A stretch of DNA of 64,000 nt from Telluribacter sp035998675 (GTDB lineage Bacteria; Bacteroidota; Bacteroidia; Cytophagales; Spirosomataceae). Below the pieces are notes generated by a model. It saw only the letters and a program-made list of their open reading frames with translations, did no database searches and was not told the origin of the DNA. The stretch lies in contig NZ_DASYHI010000015.1 in the NCBI RefSeq assembly GCF_035998675.1, positions 186,001-250,000 of the forward strand, written 5' to 3'. The translations under genes and the position numbers were made by a program. Positions 8,537-16,688 of the stretch are shown here, piece after piece. Within the stretch, counting starts at the first letter, position 1. Each line of letters begins with the position of its first letter.

Positions 8537-9325
8537 TTACCATTCTTTATACGTATATTCTTCTAACTTGTACTTTTTTCCTTCCACAATAGTATATAGC
8601 TTCTTTACCCTTCCTTTCTTATTGTATTTATATTTATAGCTCATATCATCACCTCTTGGTCCACCAGTATAGACTACTGGATATTCAGGAACCGGAATCC
8701 TTGTAACTTTCGTTCGTTTAAGTTTACCGTTATCAAAATATTCAAAATCGGTAATTTCTTTTTCGCCCGATACTCTGTTACGCCTTATCTTCTTTTCAAT
8801 AAAATTTTTGTTATTAAGAATTACATGAAAGGTTGTTGTATCATAAGTAATTATATCTTTTTCCTGCCAATAATGTTCTGAGATCACATGATACTCACTC
8901 ATATTTGGTAAAGAGGAAGCTGTTTTTCTAGTTGTAATTACAGTTTTCCCTATTGTACTTTTATTCAATATTGCCTGGCCTGATTCATCATACTCATATG
9001 TTTCAACTGATATAGTATCGACTTTACCGGGATAATTGATATCGTATAGCGAAACAGAAAGTACTTCATCATTCTGAACATTATACTCATATGCGTTCCT
9101 GCTCATAAGAATTCTTTTCCTGTATTTTTCTTGTAAAATCATTCTACCCTTTTGATCATAGTACTTTAGGTTCCAATATCCACGTCCTCCGGTTCCACTG
9201 AACTCCTTTGTCTTCCTCACTTTTACTCCCGGCATTAATTCATATTGTCTGTGTATTTGACAATAGGAAGTTGTATACACTAATAGTAATAATAGGGCTA
9301 TTATCTTTCTCATAAATCTTGGCAA
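8537..9325 (-). CDS. Secreted protein with YD-like repeats, unrecognised
   Basis: The product has 262 residues, or 258 if Met5 (MRKIIALLLLL) is the true start, which suits the signal peptide better. Cleavage would fall after TTSYC. The mature part is rich in Tyr, Lys and Arg and contains loosely repeated strands such as KYYDQKGRMILQEKY, YEYDESGQA, FEYFDNGKLKRTKV and YKYNKKGRVKKLY. These resemble the YD/MORN-like strand repeats common in Bacteroidota secreted proteins, some of which sit next to toxin cassettes. It is much AT-richer than the window average. It lies between the REP copy at 8446-8500 and a duplicated M1 peptidase 3' end at 9353, so it looks like imported cargo. The function is unknown. 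Confidence 0.8.
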   Translation of the reverse strand: MPRFMRKIIALLLLLVYTTSYCQIHRQYELMPGVKVRKTKEFSGTGGRGYWNLKYYDQKGRMILQEKYRKRILMSRNAYEYNVQNDEVLSVSLYDINYPGKVDTISVETYEYDESGQAILNKSTIGKTVITTRKTASSLPNMSEYHVISEHYWQEKDIITYDTTTFHVILNNKNFIEKKIRRNRVSGEKEITDFEYFDNGKLKRTKVTRIPVPEYPVVYTGGPRGDDMSYKYKYNKKGRVKKLYTIVEGKKYKLEEYTYKEW

Positions 9326-9352
9326 CCTCTGTATAAAAGAATAAACTTTTCT

Positions 9353-9538
9353 CTACACCCCCTTCGCCCCCACGTAGAAGCTACGATCAACTGTCAATGA
9401 CTTGGCGCCCTTCGTCTTCATCGTTTTCCAGGAAGTAGTGGGTTGAATAAACTGATAGGTACCTCCGTCCAGCGCCACCTTCACCGGCATATCAAAACCC
9501 TCGATGGTGTTGGTCCAGCGGTAGCGGAAAGATGCCAA
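9353..9538 (-). pseudogene. Duplicated 3' end of the M1 peptidase gene, copy 1
   Basis: This segment repeats the last 57 or so codons of the M1 peptidase at 11393-13033, including the stop. Against the parent, bases 9402-9527 are identical to 11442-11567 and the changes crowd into the last 45 coding bases. The reading frame remains open, with one amino-acid change in 57. Homology ends sharply at GTAGCGG, where REP-like sequence takes over. A TTG-started reading frame of 61 codons is possible, but a functional product is not expected. Confidence 0.85.
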
Positions 9539-9565
9539 GCTCGATCACAAATCGGGGTGAGCGAG
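9538..9565. repeat. REP-like half element at the duplication boundary
   Basis: AGCTCGATCACAAATCGGGG followed by TGAGCGAG abuts the duplicated peptidase fragment. The same sequence abuts copy 2 at 10449-10478, so the boundary is shared. Confidence 0.7.
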
Positions 9566-9566
9566 A

Positions 9567-9618
9567 GTTACAAACGCTATAAGATGGCCACGCCCGATTG
9601 CAAATCGGGGTGAGCGAG
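9567..9618. repeat. REP-like element (full two-hairpin form)
   Basis: GTTACAAACGC, spacer, then the CCCGATT-GCA-AATCGGG hairpin and GTGAGCGAG. It matches 8446-8500 almost base for base. Confidence 0.8.
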
Positions 9619-9646
9619 GTATCTTTTAAAATAAGTGATTCTTATC

Positions 9647-9731
9647 TTTCACCGGCAAGTCAAAGCCTCCGATGGCATTGGTCCAGCGGTAGCGGAAAGA
9701 TGCCTCGCCCGATTGCAAATTGGGGTGAGCT
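9647..9731 (-). repeat. Partial M1 3'-end copy joined to a REP-like half element
   Basis: Bases 9647-9697 match the peptidase segment that ends in GGTCCAGCGGTAGCGG, but only about 50 bases remain and several positions differ. AAAGATGCC and a CCCGATT-GCA-AATTGGGG element then follow at 9704-9731. This is the oldest-looking duplicate of the array. Confidence 0.7.
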
Positions 9732-9736
9732 AGCGT

Positions 9737-10213
9737 TTACATAATGTTGTACGTAGGCTTTTTTAGTTTCTTCTTTAGATGTTCAAAATCACTGTCTACA
9801 AGAAAATGTCCGTCAATCGTGAGTAGTATGCCTTTGCTGCCGAAAAGCCTAAGTTTTTTAATTCTTTTAAACTTCTTGTCCCTTAAAATTAACCATAATG
9901 GATTATTCAAATGGGATGTTACAGGAAATTCTTTATCTATACTTTTAGTGCTTCGTACATCGGCCAGGTTAATTTTATTCCTACCTAATCCGAGAATATT
10001 ACTTGCTTCTAAGTAAGTATCTGTCAATTTAAATCTGCTCTTTACCAGCAATCCGATAGAAATGAAAAGCAAACTTGACACAAGAAAGAACCAAGTCCAG
10101 ATAGCCTTGCCAGTTCCTTCTAATTTTAAATAAGTTATAACCGCAGCCACCCCAAGAGCAACCCCAATTAAAATAACAACCCTTAATTTTCTGTAGTCAG
10201 TCTGTAGAATCAT
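9737..10213 (-). CDS. Small membrane protein with PH-like domain, unrecognised
   Basis: The product has 158 residues. Two transmembrane helices lie near residues 13-28 and 38-58. They are followed by a soluble, basic strand-rich region (about 60-158) of the bacterial PH-like/YdbS type seen in many small Bacteroidota membrane proteins. The gene is AT-rich and lies on the same strand as the other cargo genes of this array. A partial M1 copy with a REP element lies after its stop, and peptidase copy 2 lies before its start. The function is unknown; similar proteins are sometimes annotated as immunity-like or stress membrane proteins, which is only a context guess here. Confidence 0.75.
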   Translation of the reverse strand: MILQTDYRKLRVVILIGVALGVAAVITYLKLEGTGKAIWTWFFLVSSLLFISIGLLVKSRFKLTDTYLEASNILGLGRNKINLADVRSTKSIDKEFPVTSHLNNPLWLILRDKKFKRIKKLRLFGSKGILLTIDGHFLVDSDFEHLKKKLKKPTYNIM

Positions 10214-10265
10214 TTTTCAGCTTACGTACAATACCTATTTAAACAAACTTTAACCTCCTCTTATT

Positions 10266-10451
10266 CTACACCCCCTTCGCCCCTACATAGAAGTTCCGGT
10301 CCACCGCCAGTGATTTGACGCCCTTCGTCTTCATCGTTTTCCAGGAAGTAGTGGGTTGAATAAACTGCCTTTCACCTCCATTAAGCGCCACTTTCACCGG
10401 CATATCAAAACCCTCGATGGCGTTGGTCCAGCGGTAGCGGAAAGATGCCAA
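10266..10451 (-). pseudogene. Duplicated 3' end of the M1 peptidase gene, copy 2
   Basis: A second copy of the last 57 or so codons of the M1 peptidase. It is more diverged than copy 1, with about six amino-acid changes, yet the frame is still open to the same stop. Its boundary is the same GTAGCGG, followed by AAAGATGCCAAGCTCGATCA and the REP half element. Identical breakpoints in copies 1 and 2 imply one copied the other, or that the same mechanism made both. Confidence 0.85.
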
Positions 10452-10478
10452 GCTCGATCACAAATCGGGGTGAGCGAG
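10449..10478. repeat. REP-like half element
   Basis: CTCGATCACAAATCGGGG and GTGAGCGAG, identical in layout to 9538-9565, join peptidase copy 2 to the cargo gene beyond. Confidence 0.7.
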
Positions 10479-10529
10479 AGTGAACGGGGAGACAGTGGAG
10501 CCTTCTTAAATGTTACGGCTACGCGCCCC

Positions 10530-10598
10530 TGTTACAAACGCTGGAAGATGCTACGCCCCAGCGGGGGACCGTCCCGATTACAAATTGGGGTGAGCGTG
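10530..10598. repeat. REP-like element with internal insertion
   Basis: GTTACAAACGC is followed by a GCCCCAGCGGGGGACCGT segment not seen in the shorter copies, and then by CCCGATT-ACA-AATTGGGG and GTGAGCG. The inserted segment matches parts of the longer repeats at 43480 and 46140, linking the two repeat groups. Confidence 0.75.
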
Positions 10599-10605
10599 GT
10601 GTTTT

Positions 10606-11337
10606 TTAAGCCTTGTTATGCAAAGGCTTTTTCTTTTCGTCAATCATTTTCACTTTGACAAAGAACCAAGGAACAGGCTCAAATCCATTTTCTTCAAAAT
10701 TCATATACTCAACCATCTGTTCCCAATTATCTTCGCTAGCTATCAATCCGTACTGGTTGATTTCAATATTGAATTTTTGAATCAATTCATCGGCAAGGTC
10801 ATGGCAATGAAATGTATGAAAGTCTCCACTTAGTTCTACCCCAATGAGGTCGTATCCAATCCCAACTTCTGATTCGTCAGTTACTTCAGGGATATGTTTG
10901 TTTAGATTTTCCCAAAGTCCGATGGCTCCTATTCCTTTTTCTTTGATAATAAACTCTTCTAATAAGTCATTCTTTTCTGTTTCAGGAAAGTTGATACTAA
11001 GAATCAGATAATCCTGAACGTTGTTAAAAAACTTGTTCTTGTATTCGCTTAGTACTTCATAATCGGAGAAGGTATTTATCCAGCCTATTTTCTTTTCTTC
11101 AAATTTCTGGTCAGCCCAACTTTGAATATCTGTGATTTGTAAGTTAGTCAAGTTAAACTCTTCTTTGGCTTCTTTAACATTGTTGCTATTATTGACTACG
11201 CTCCACGTTATTGACCAACTATCGAAGTAGGAGTCATTTATGCAGGTACTACATGTGTAAATTCTGGTGTCCTTTATGGAGCCGTAATTTGCCTTATGCA
11301 GTTTAATAAAATAATATGCTCCCAGATAATACTTCAT
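10606..11337 (-). CDS. Orphan protein of immunity-like character, unrecognised
   Basis: The product is soluble, acidic, 243 residues long, and has no signal peptide or membrane segment. It is rich in Asn, Glu, Phe and Trp. Notable stretches are SWADQKFEEKKIGWINTFSDY, IGAIGLWENLNKHIPEV and the C-terminal ENGFEPVPWFFVKVKMI. The composition recalls small cytosolic immunity-type proteins of contact-dependent toxin loci, but no family was recognised. The gene is strongly AT-rich and lies 55 bases after the M1 peptidase stop on the same strand, so it could be read through from it. A REP-like element and peptidase copy 2 follow it. Confidence 0.75.
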   Translation of the reverse strand: MKYYLGAYYFIKLHKANYGSIKDTRIYTCSTCINDSYFDSWSITWSVVNNSNNVKEAKEEFNLTNLQITDIQSWADQKFEEKKIGWINTFSDYEVLSEYKNKFFNNVQDYLILSINFPETEKNDLLEEFIIKEKGIGAIGLWENLNKHIPEVTDESEVGIGYDLIGVELSGDFHTFHCHDLADELIQKFNIEINQYGLIASEDNWEQMVEYMNFEENGFEPVPWFFVKVKMIDEKKKPLHNKA

Positions 11338-11392
11338 AAATTGATCTTATGCATAACACCTTTATAAACGAACAAACCCAACCTACTCCCCC

Positions 11393-13033
11393 CTACACCC
11401 CCTTCGCCCCAACATAGAAATTACGGTCCACCGTCAGTGATTTGGCGCCCTTCGTCTTCATCGTTTTCCAGGAAGTAGTGGGTTGAATAAACTGATAGGT
11501 ACCTCCGTCCAGCGCCACCTTCACCGGCATATCAAAACCCTCGATGGTGTTGGTCCAGCGGTAGCGGAGTTGGTTGCCTTCCAGGGTATATTCCAGCGTC
11601 GGGATCCGGATATCACGCAGGTACTGGTCAAAGACTTTACTTAGGTCCTTGCCCGACTGCTTGCTGAGGTAGCTCTCGATCTGGGAGCCGTCGACGGTCT
11701 GGTGGTAGTAGGTCTTGTTCATACCACGCAGGATCTGGCGCCACTTGGCATCGTCGTTTACAATCTGCCGGATGGTGTGCAGCATATTGCCGCCCTTATA
11801 GTACATATCACCGGAGCCTTCCTGATTTACTCCGTACACTCCTACAATAGGCTGCTTATTCTGAATCAGGCGACGGGTACCTATCACGTAGTCAGCGCCG
11901 GCTTCCTTGCCGTAGTAGTACTCCGTAAAGAGGTTTTCGGAGTAGTTGGTAAAGCTTTCGTGTACCCACATATCGGCTACGTCGTTGTAGGTAATGTTGT
12001 TGGCAAACCACTCGTGGCCGCTTTCGTGGATGATGATAAAGTCCCATTTCAGGCCCCAGCCCGTACCCGAAAGGTCTTTGCCCAGGTAGCCGTTCTGAAA
12101 GCCATTGCCGTAGGTGACTGAGCTCTGGTGCTCCATACCCAGGTAGGGTACCTGCACCAGCTTGTAGCCGTCTTCGTAGAACGGGTACGGACCAAACCAG
12201 TGCTCAAAGGCTTTCAGCATAAGAGGTACCTGCTTAAACTGCTCTTTGGCTTTGGCGAGGTCTTGCGGAAGTACGTAGTAGCTCAGGTCCAGCTTTCCTT
12301 TTTCGCCCTGGTAGGTTTCGTTCCAGCTCACGTAGTTCCCGATGTTCATATTGACCCCGTAGTTATTAATGGGGTTATCCACGTACCAATGGAAGGTGCG
12401 GGTACCATCACTATTCTCTACGGTCCTGCGCAGTCGACCGTTGGATACATCTATTAAGTCCTTTGGTGTCGTAATACTAATTAACATACTGTCGGGCTCG
12501 TCATACATGTGGTCTTTGCAGGGCCACCACACGCTGGCGCCCAACCCCTGGCAGGACGTAGCCACAAAGGGCTGACCCTGGCTGTCACGCTCCCACTGCA
12601 CACCCCCTTCCCAGGGCGGACGCGTAGCTACCTTCGGTTTACCCGAATAAAATACTTGCACCGACTCCTGCTGACCCGGCTTCTGGGCTTTCTTGAGAGT
12701 GATAAAGTAGGCATTGCCGTCACGACGGTAGGTCAGCTCCTCGCCTCCCTGTACTACCTTATCCACCCGCAGGGGTGGCTGCAGATCTACCTGCATGGTT
12801 TGGCCTGGTTTAAGTACTTTGTAGTGGATGGTGGTACTTCCGCGCAGACTGCTGTCGGCGGGCAGGGCACGCACGTCGAGGTGGTAGTAGGTCAGGTCCC
12901 ACCAGGCTCGTTCGGGGGTAATGGTACCCCGTAGCGTATCCTGACGAGTAAACTGGGACTGCCGCTGGGCTGAGGCAAGTAAGGGTACTACGAGCAGGAT
13001 GGAAAGAATATATTTTTTCAGCATGATATTCAT
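11393..13033 (-). CDS. M1 family metallopeptidase (short aminopeptidase N type)
   Basis: A secreted zinc aminopeptidase of 546 residues. The signal peptide ends near SAQ (residues 21-23), starting from M1 or M4. The N-terminal beta domain is followed by the substrate motif GMEHQ (299-303, in place of GAMEN) and zinc ligands H336 and H340 in HESGH. The third ligand is E359 in VHESFTNYSE. The long ERAP1-like C-terminal domain is absent, as in many Bacteroidota M1 proteins. The last 57 codons are copied at 9353-9538 and 10266-10451, with a fragment at 9647-9697. The gene itself looks intact. A perfect 13-base-stem hairpin separates it from the Kelch gene upstream. Confidence 0.93.
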   Translation of the reverse strand: MNIMLKKYILSILLVVPLLASAQRQSQFTRQDTLRGTITPERAWWDLTYYHLDVRALPADSSLRGSTTIHYKVLKPGQTMQVDLQPPLRVDKVVQGGEELTYRRDGNAYFITLKKAQKPGQQESVQVFYSGKPKVATRPPWEGGVQWERDSQGQPFVATSCQGLGASVWWPCKDHMYDEPDSMLISITTPKDLIDVSNGRLRRTVENSDGTRTFHWYVDNPINNYGVNMNIGNYVSWNETYQGEKGKLDLSYYVLPQDLAKAKEQFKQVPLMLKAFEHWFGPYPFYEDGYKLVQVPYLGMEHQSSVTYGNGFQNGYLGKDLSGTGWGLKWDFIIIHESGHEWFANNITYNDVADMWVHESFTNYSENLFTEYYYGKEAGADYVIGTRRLIQNKQPIVGVYGVNQEGSGDMYYKGGNMLHTIRQIVNDDAKWRQILRGMNKTYYHQTVDGSQIESYLSKQSGKDLSKVFDQYLRDIRIPTLEYTLEGNQLRYRWTNTIEGFDMPVKVALDGGTYQFIQPTTSWKTMKTKGAKSLTVDRNFYVGAKGV

Positions 13034-13058
13034 CTAAAACGGACTGTACTTAAACGAA

Positions 13059-13086
13059 GAAAGCGAATCAAAATTGATTCGCTTTC
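13059..13086 (-). terminator. Perfect 13-base hairpin after the Kelch gene
   Basis: GAAAGCGAATCAA and its exact complement, with a two-base loop, lie between the Kelch stop and the M1 start. There is no long T run, so it may be a terminator or a processing hairpin. Confidence 0.5.
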
Positions 13087-13109
13087 AATATAGAGAAAAT
13101 ACCGGTATA

Positions 13110-14090
13110 CTACTTCTCCAATACCTCCATGGAATTCAGCTCGGGACCACCGCCCCGGTTGGCCGAGCCGGCTACAATGTACACTTTGCCGTTAAGTACC
13201 ACAGCACCGGTACCATGGCGCCCCTGGTGCAGCGAGGGTAGCTTTTCCCAGCGTTTGGTTTTGGGATTATAGGCCTCAACTTCGCTGTGGGCAGGTACCT
13301 GCGTGCCACTTTCTCCCCCCATGACCAGTATTTTGTTCCCAAAAGCCACGGTGGTATTTCCCGCCCGCAGCGTGGGCAGGTTTTGGGTAGAGTCCAGCGT
13401 GGTCCACTGGTTGGTTTTGAAATCGTAGACATCTACCTCCGGAATCGTACGATTAAGTACCTGGTTGATGCGGGCAGTAGACAAGCGGCCACCCGCTACG
13501 TACAGTTTATTGTCCAGCACCGCCACCGACACGTGGTCGCGGGCGTGGGGCGCGTCGGGTAGTTGCCGCCAGGTGCCGGTTTTGGGGTCAAATTCATCAA
13601 ACCAGGCTACGTGGCCGTCCCAGTGTCCGTCCTGAATTCCATCAACCAGATAAATTTTATTGTTATGCACAAAAGCCCCCGCCGCACCGCGCCGACGCGC
13701 TTCGGGAATTTCGGGACCTTTACGCCATTCGTCTTTATCGGGATTGTAAATATAAATATTGGAAATGGGCGTCTCGTGCGGATAGCCGCCGGTAAAGGCC
13801 CCCATGACATATATTTCATTGTTGAAAGCAACCGCCTGAAAGTGGTGCATTTCCAGCGGGGTCTGGCTTTTGCTGGTCCAGGTATCTTTCTTTGGATCGT
13901 ACTCATCCACCGACTTCATACCTCTTCCTCCCAACAAATACAGTTTGCCTTTGGCGGCGGTCATGGAGTTTTCGTGTCTTTTTTCGGGTACACTAAGGGG
14001 CTCGGCGGCCTTCCAGCCCTGGGCAGAAAGGGTACCAGCCGAGACAAGCACTCCAATACATAGTAAGGACAGGCGTTGTAGCGTTTTCAT
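13110..14090 (-). CDS. Secreted Kelch-repeat beta-propeller protein
   Basis: A signal peptide (about residues 1-23, ending SAQG) is followed by about six Kelch blades. Each has the GG turn plus W and Y pattern, for example LYLLGGRGMKSVDEYDPKKD, IYVMGAFTGG, LYVAGGRLST and ILVMGGESG. The 326 residues make one closed propeller with no extra domain. Bacterial proteins of this kind include sialic-acid mutarotases and many uncharacterised periplasmic proteins; no sialic-acid genes lie nearby, so the ligand stays unknown. It is the first gene of the leftward block, and McrC diverges from it. Confidence 0.88.
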   Translation of the reverse strand: MKTLQRLSLLCIGVLVSAGTLSAQGWKAAEPLSVPEKRHENSMTAAKGKLYLLGGRGMKSVDEYDPKKDTWTSKSQTPLEMHHFQAVAFNNEIYVMGAFTGGYPHETPISNIYIYNPDKDEWRKGPEIPEARRRGAAGAFVHNNKIYLVDGIQDGHWDGHVAWFDEFDPKTGTWRQLPDAPHARDHVSVAVLDNKLYVAGGRLSTARINQVLNRTIPEVDVYDFKTNQWTTLDSTQNLPTLRAGNTTVAFGNKILVMGGESGTQVPAHSEVEAYNPKTKRWEKLPSLHQGRHGTGAVVLNGKVYIVAGSANRGGGPELNSMEVLEK

Positions 14091-14286
14091 AGAAGTTTAC
14101 GTTTTAGAAAGCAGTGTAGAGATGAAATTACCACCTTGTTATAATAAAGAAAGCACGAATTGGCCTATTATAATATAACCTTTACAAATTTGTGGAGGGA
14201 AACCATAGGAAACAACAGAAAATTCAGGGTGCAAGTACCTACTTTTATCCTAAACACGGCCAGACTTAAAGATAAGCTGTTACCAA

Positions 14287-15570
14287 TTGACCTACTCAAT
14301 TACCGAAAATAGCCTGCTTTGTAAACAGAGGGAGCCAGTCAATACCGCCGAAGTCAGGCTGGCCGAGGCCGACTTTGAGCTACTCAAGGCCTATGCGCTG
14401 CGGGAAGAAGGCGAATCCGTACTCCGGTACTTTGTGCAGCGCGGCAAGGAGTACCTGCGGGTGGGGCCGTGGGCGGGGCTGCTTCGGGTCAATACGGTCT
14501 CCATCGAAATTCTGCCCAAGATAACGCCTGAAACCGGTACTGATGCGGAGTTGGATCAGGCGCGGGTATCTTTACTGCGAATGCTGCGCGTGGTACCCCA
14601 GTTGCCATTCCGGCTCCTACCCGAGGCGCGTCTTCACCAGCTGGCCCTTTTCAGTTTGCCCGACGTACTGGCTCTGCTTTTTCTACAACAGGCTGAAAAA
14701 CTCCTGCACCGGGGACTGCAGACGGACTATGTTTCCGTAGAGCGCGAGCTGACCTTTGTAAAGGGTAAATTACAATTCCACCGGCAACCGCACCGGTTGG
14801 CTCTCCACCCCGAACGCCTGCCGGTGGTATACGACGAACGTACCCGCAGCAACGCGCCCAACCGTTTACTGAAAGCCTGTCTGCAGCAGCTACAGCAGGG
14901 CGCTCAATCCCGTACCGTGCGTCAGTACTTGTCGGCGATGGATGATGTACCGGCTTCGTCGGACTGGCGGGCTGACCTGGCTTTGGCCCGGAAGGCTAAC
15001 CGCTCTTTTGCCGACTACGAGTGGCTGTGGGCGTGGGTACCCTGGTTGCTGGGGGGAGAAGCTCCGGGAGCGGCGGAAGGAGGAAGCCCACTGCCAGGTA
15101 TGCTTTTCCCCATGGCCCGTTTGTTTGAAATGTACGTAGCCGCTTGTCTCAAGCGCCATCTGCCCCCTGACTGTATGGTGCAAACGCAGGAAGCGCTGCA
15201 TCATTTACTAAGTGACCCCACGGGCAGGCCTCAGTTTAAATTAAAGCCGGATGTAGTGGTGAGGAGGGGAAAAACGGTATGGGTGCTGGATACTAAATGG
15301 AAACTGATAACCGCCGGAGATACCCGCCACCGCAGCATTGACCAGGGCGATCTGTACCAGCTCTACGCGTACGGACAGCGGTACCTGAGCGGGGCGGAGC
15401 AAGTAAAACTGGTGCTGCTATACCCCCAAACGGCCAGCTTCGAAGTAGCACCTGCTCCTTTTTACTACGATGCGCAATTGCCTCTCTTCCTGGTACCCGT
15501 TGACCTGACGGCAGCTCCCTCAGCTATGGTCAGGAAACTCTGGGACGCCATAGCAGGTACTCAGGGTTAG
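14287..15570 (+). CDS. mcrC: McrC-like 5-methylcytosine restriction nuclease subunit, without McrB
   Basis: McrC is the nuclease partner of the McrB GTPase in type IV (modified-DNA) restriction. The 427 residues carry an N-terminal DUF524/McrBC-like part with RVGPWAGLLRVNTVSIEILPKI. The C-terminal PD-(D/E)xK domain has PDVVV (D322) and VLDTKWKL (D335, K337), preceded by the helix LFEMYVA. The start is TTG at 14287; no ATG is suitably placed. No mcrB gene is next to it: the Kelch gene diverges upstream and a methyltransferase converges downstream. Its last 4 bases overlap the methyltransferase stop on the other strand. It may act with a distant GTPase or be a left-over subunit. Confidence 0.88.
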   Translation: MTYSITENSLLCKQREPVNTAEVRLAEADFELLKAYALREEGESVLRYFVQRGKEYLRVGPWAGLLRVNTVSIEILPKITPETGTDAELDQARVSLLRMLRVVPQLPFRLLPEARLHQLALFSLPDVLALLFLQQAEKLLHRGLQTDYVSVERELTFVKGKLQFHRQPHRLALHPERLPVVYDERTRSNAPNRLLKACLQQLQQGAQSRTVRQYLSAMDDVPASSDWRADLALARKANRSFADYEWLWAWVPWLLGGEAPGAAEGGSPLPGMLFPMARLFEMYVAACLKRHLPPDCMVQTQEALHHLLSDPTGRPQFKLKPDVVVRRGKTVWVLDTKWKLITAGDTRHRSIDQGDLYQLYAYGQRYLSGAEQVKLVLLYPQTASFEVAPAPFYYDAQLPLFLVPVDLTAAPSAMVRKLWDAIAGTQG

Positions 15571-16490
15571 TCCGGCTTGGTACCGGACACTACGTACATG
15601 AGTGCGCCCCCCGCCGCGTGGTACTTGTGGGCGTTGATGTAGCGCATAATCCGTTCGCCTTTATTTGAATACCTGCGCTGGTACTCTTCGTAGAATTCAA
15701 AAGCCTCCGGCCCCATGGCCTTGAAGTAGTCGTAGTCGTTGAACTCTTCGGTACTCCACGAGCTACCCTTTCGCCACTGCTCCATGGTAGCAATCTGCTC
15801 GTCGGTATCGTAGGGCGGGTACATGGCAATGGCTTTGTCCGACAACCGGACGTCAATGTTCTCCACACCGGCTTCGGCCAGCATGCCGGGTACCAGGTCT
15901 CCTACCGAATTGTCGCCCTGCCCCAGCTTCTTCTTTCCTTTTTCAAACAGCAGGGCGTACTTTACGTGGTCCAGTATTTCATCAATCGGGTCATCAACCG
16001 AAATAGAGCTTTTCGTAAGGCTTTGGACCAGGTTATTAGGCTCCACGCACAGAATAGTACCGCCGGGCTTGAGTACCCGCAGCATTTCTTCAATGACCAG
16101 TTCGGGGTCTTCCACGTGGATCAGCAGGGTCTGGCAGGTAACCAGGTCAAAGGAGTCGTCTTCGTAGGGAAGTTGGTGGGCATCGCCTTTCTGCAAGTCA
16201 AACTCTACCCCTTTCTGTTCAAAGTAAGCTTTAATAGCCGCTTCTTCCCGCGCCCATTTCCGATCGTTATCAACCCCGGACACCTGCGCTGGTGTACCCA
16301 TATAGTTAACCAGCAGTCGGCTCCAGTGGCACTGACCACAGCCCACGTCCAGCAGGCTATGGTGACGGCTTAATTCCAGACGCTTCGCCAGCAAATCCAG
16401 GAAGCCCTTGTTCCACCAGTAGTCGCGGTAGGTGCCGAAAAAATCTTCTGAATGTCCTTTTCGTTTTGTTTTTGAGGATTTAAATTTCAT
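15567..16490 (-). CDS. Class I SAM-dependent methyltransferase
   Basis: A Rossmann-fold methyltransferase of 307 residues. Motif I is SLLDVGCGQCHWSRLL, and motif IV lies around DLVTCQTLLIHVEDP. The post-motif LRVLKPGGTILCVEPNN is typical of small-molecule or lipid methyltransferases (Methyltransf_11/25). The start MKFKSSKTKRKG at 16490 is preferred over the upstream codon at 16592, because the extra 34 residues look like translated leader. The C-terminal half is longer than in minimal members. The gene ends tail to tail with mcrC, with a 4-base overlap. The substrate is unknown, and it does not look like a DNA methyltransferase. Confidence 0.85.
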   Translation of the reverse strand: MKFKSSKTKRKGHSEDFFGTYRDYWWNKGFLDLLAKRLELSRHHSLLDVGCGQCHWSRLLVNYMGTPAQVSGVDNDRKWAREEAAIKAYFEQKGVEFDLQKGDAHQLPYEDDSFDLVTCQTLLIHVEDPELVIEEMLRVLKPGGTILCVEPNNLVQSLTKSSISVDDPIDEILDHVKYALLFEKGKKKLGQGDNSVGDLVPGMLAEAGVENIDVRLSDKAIAMYPPYDTDEQIATMEQWRKGSSWSTEEFNDYDYFKAMGPEAFEFYEEYQRRYSNKGERIMRYINAHKYHAAGGALMYVVSGTKPD

Positions 16491-16688
16491 ATAATATTTT
16501 AACCAACGTCTTATCTCAGGTAATGAGCATCTATTACTATTAACCCGGGCAGCACAAAATCGTTCTCTTCCTCCCCAGGTTGACGCGTTCAATAAATAGC
16601 GTTTTATTTGGGTAAATTTCCCTCTTTTTCTTCTCTACCTGTATACCTAATTTAATTTTAATCAAATAAAGATAAGCCGATATTTCCT

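Noticed and set aside
9353..10598. Repeats resembling a CRISPR array
   Set aside because: Repeat units are irregular in length and spacing, the spacers are genes or peptidase fragments, and no cas gene is present.
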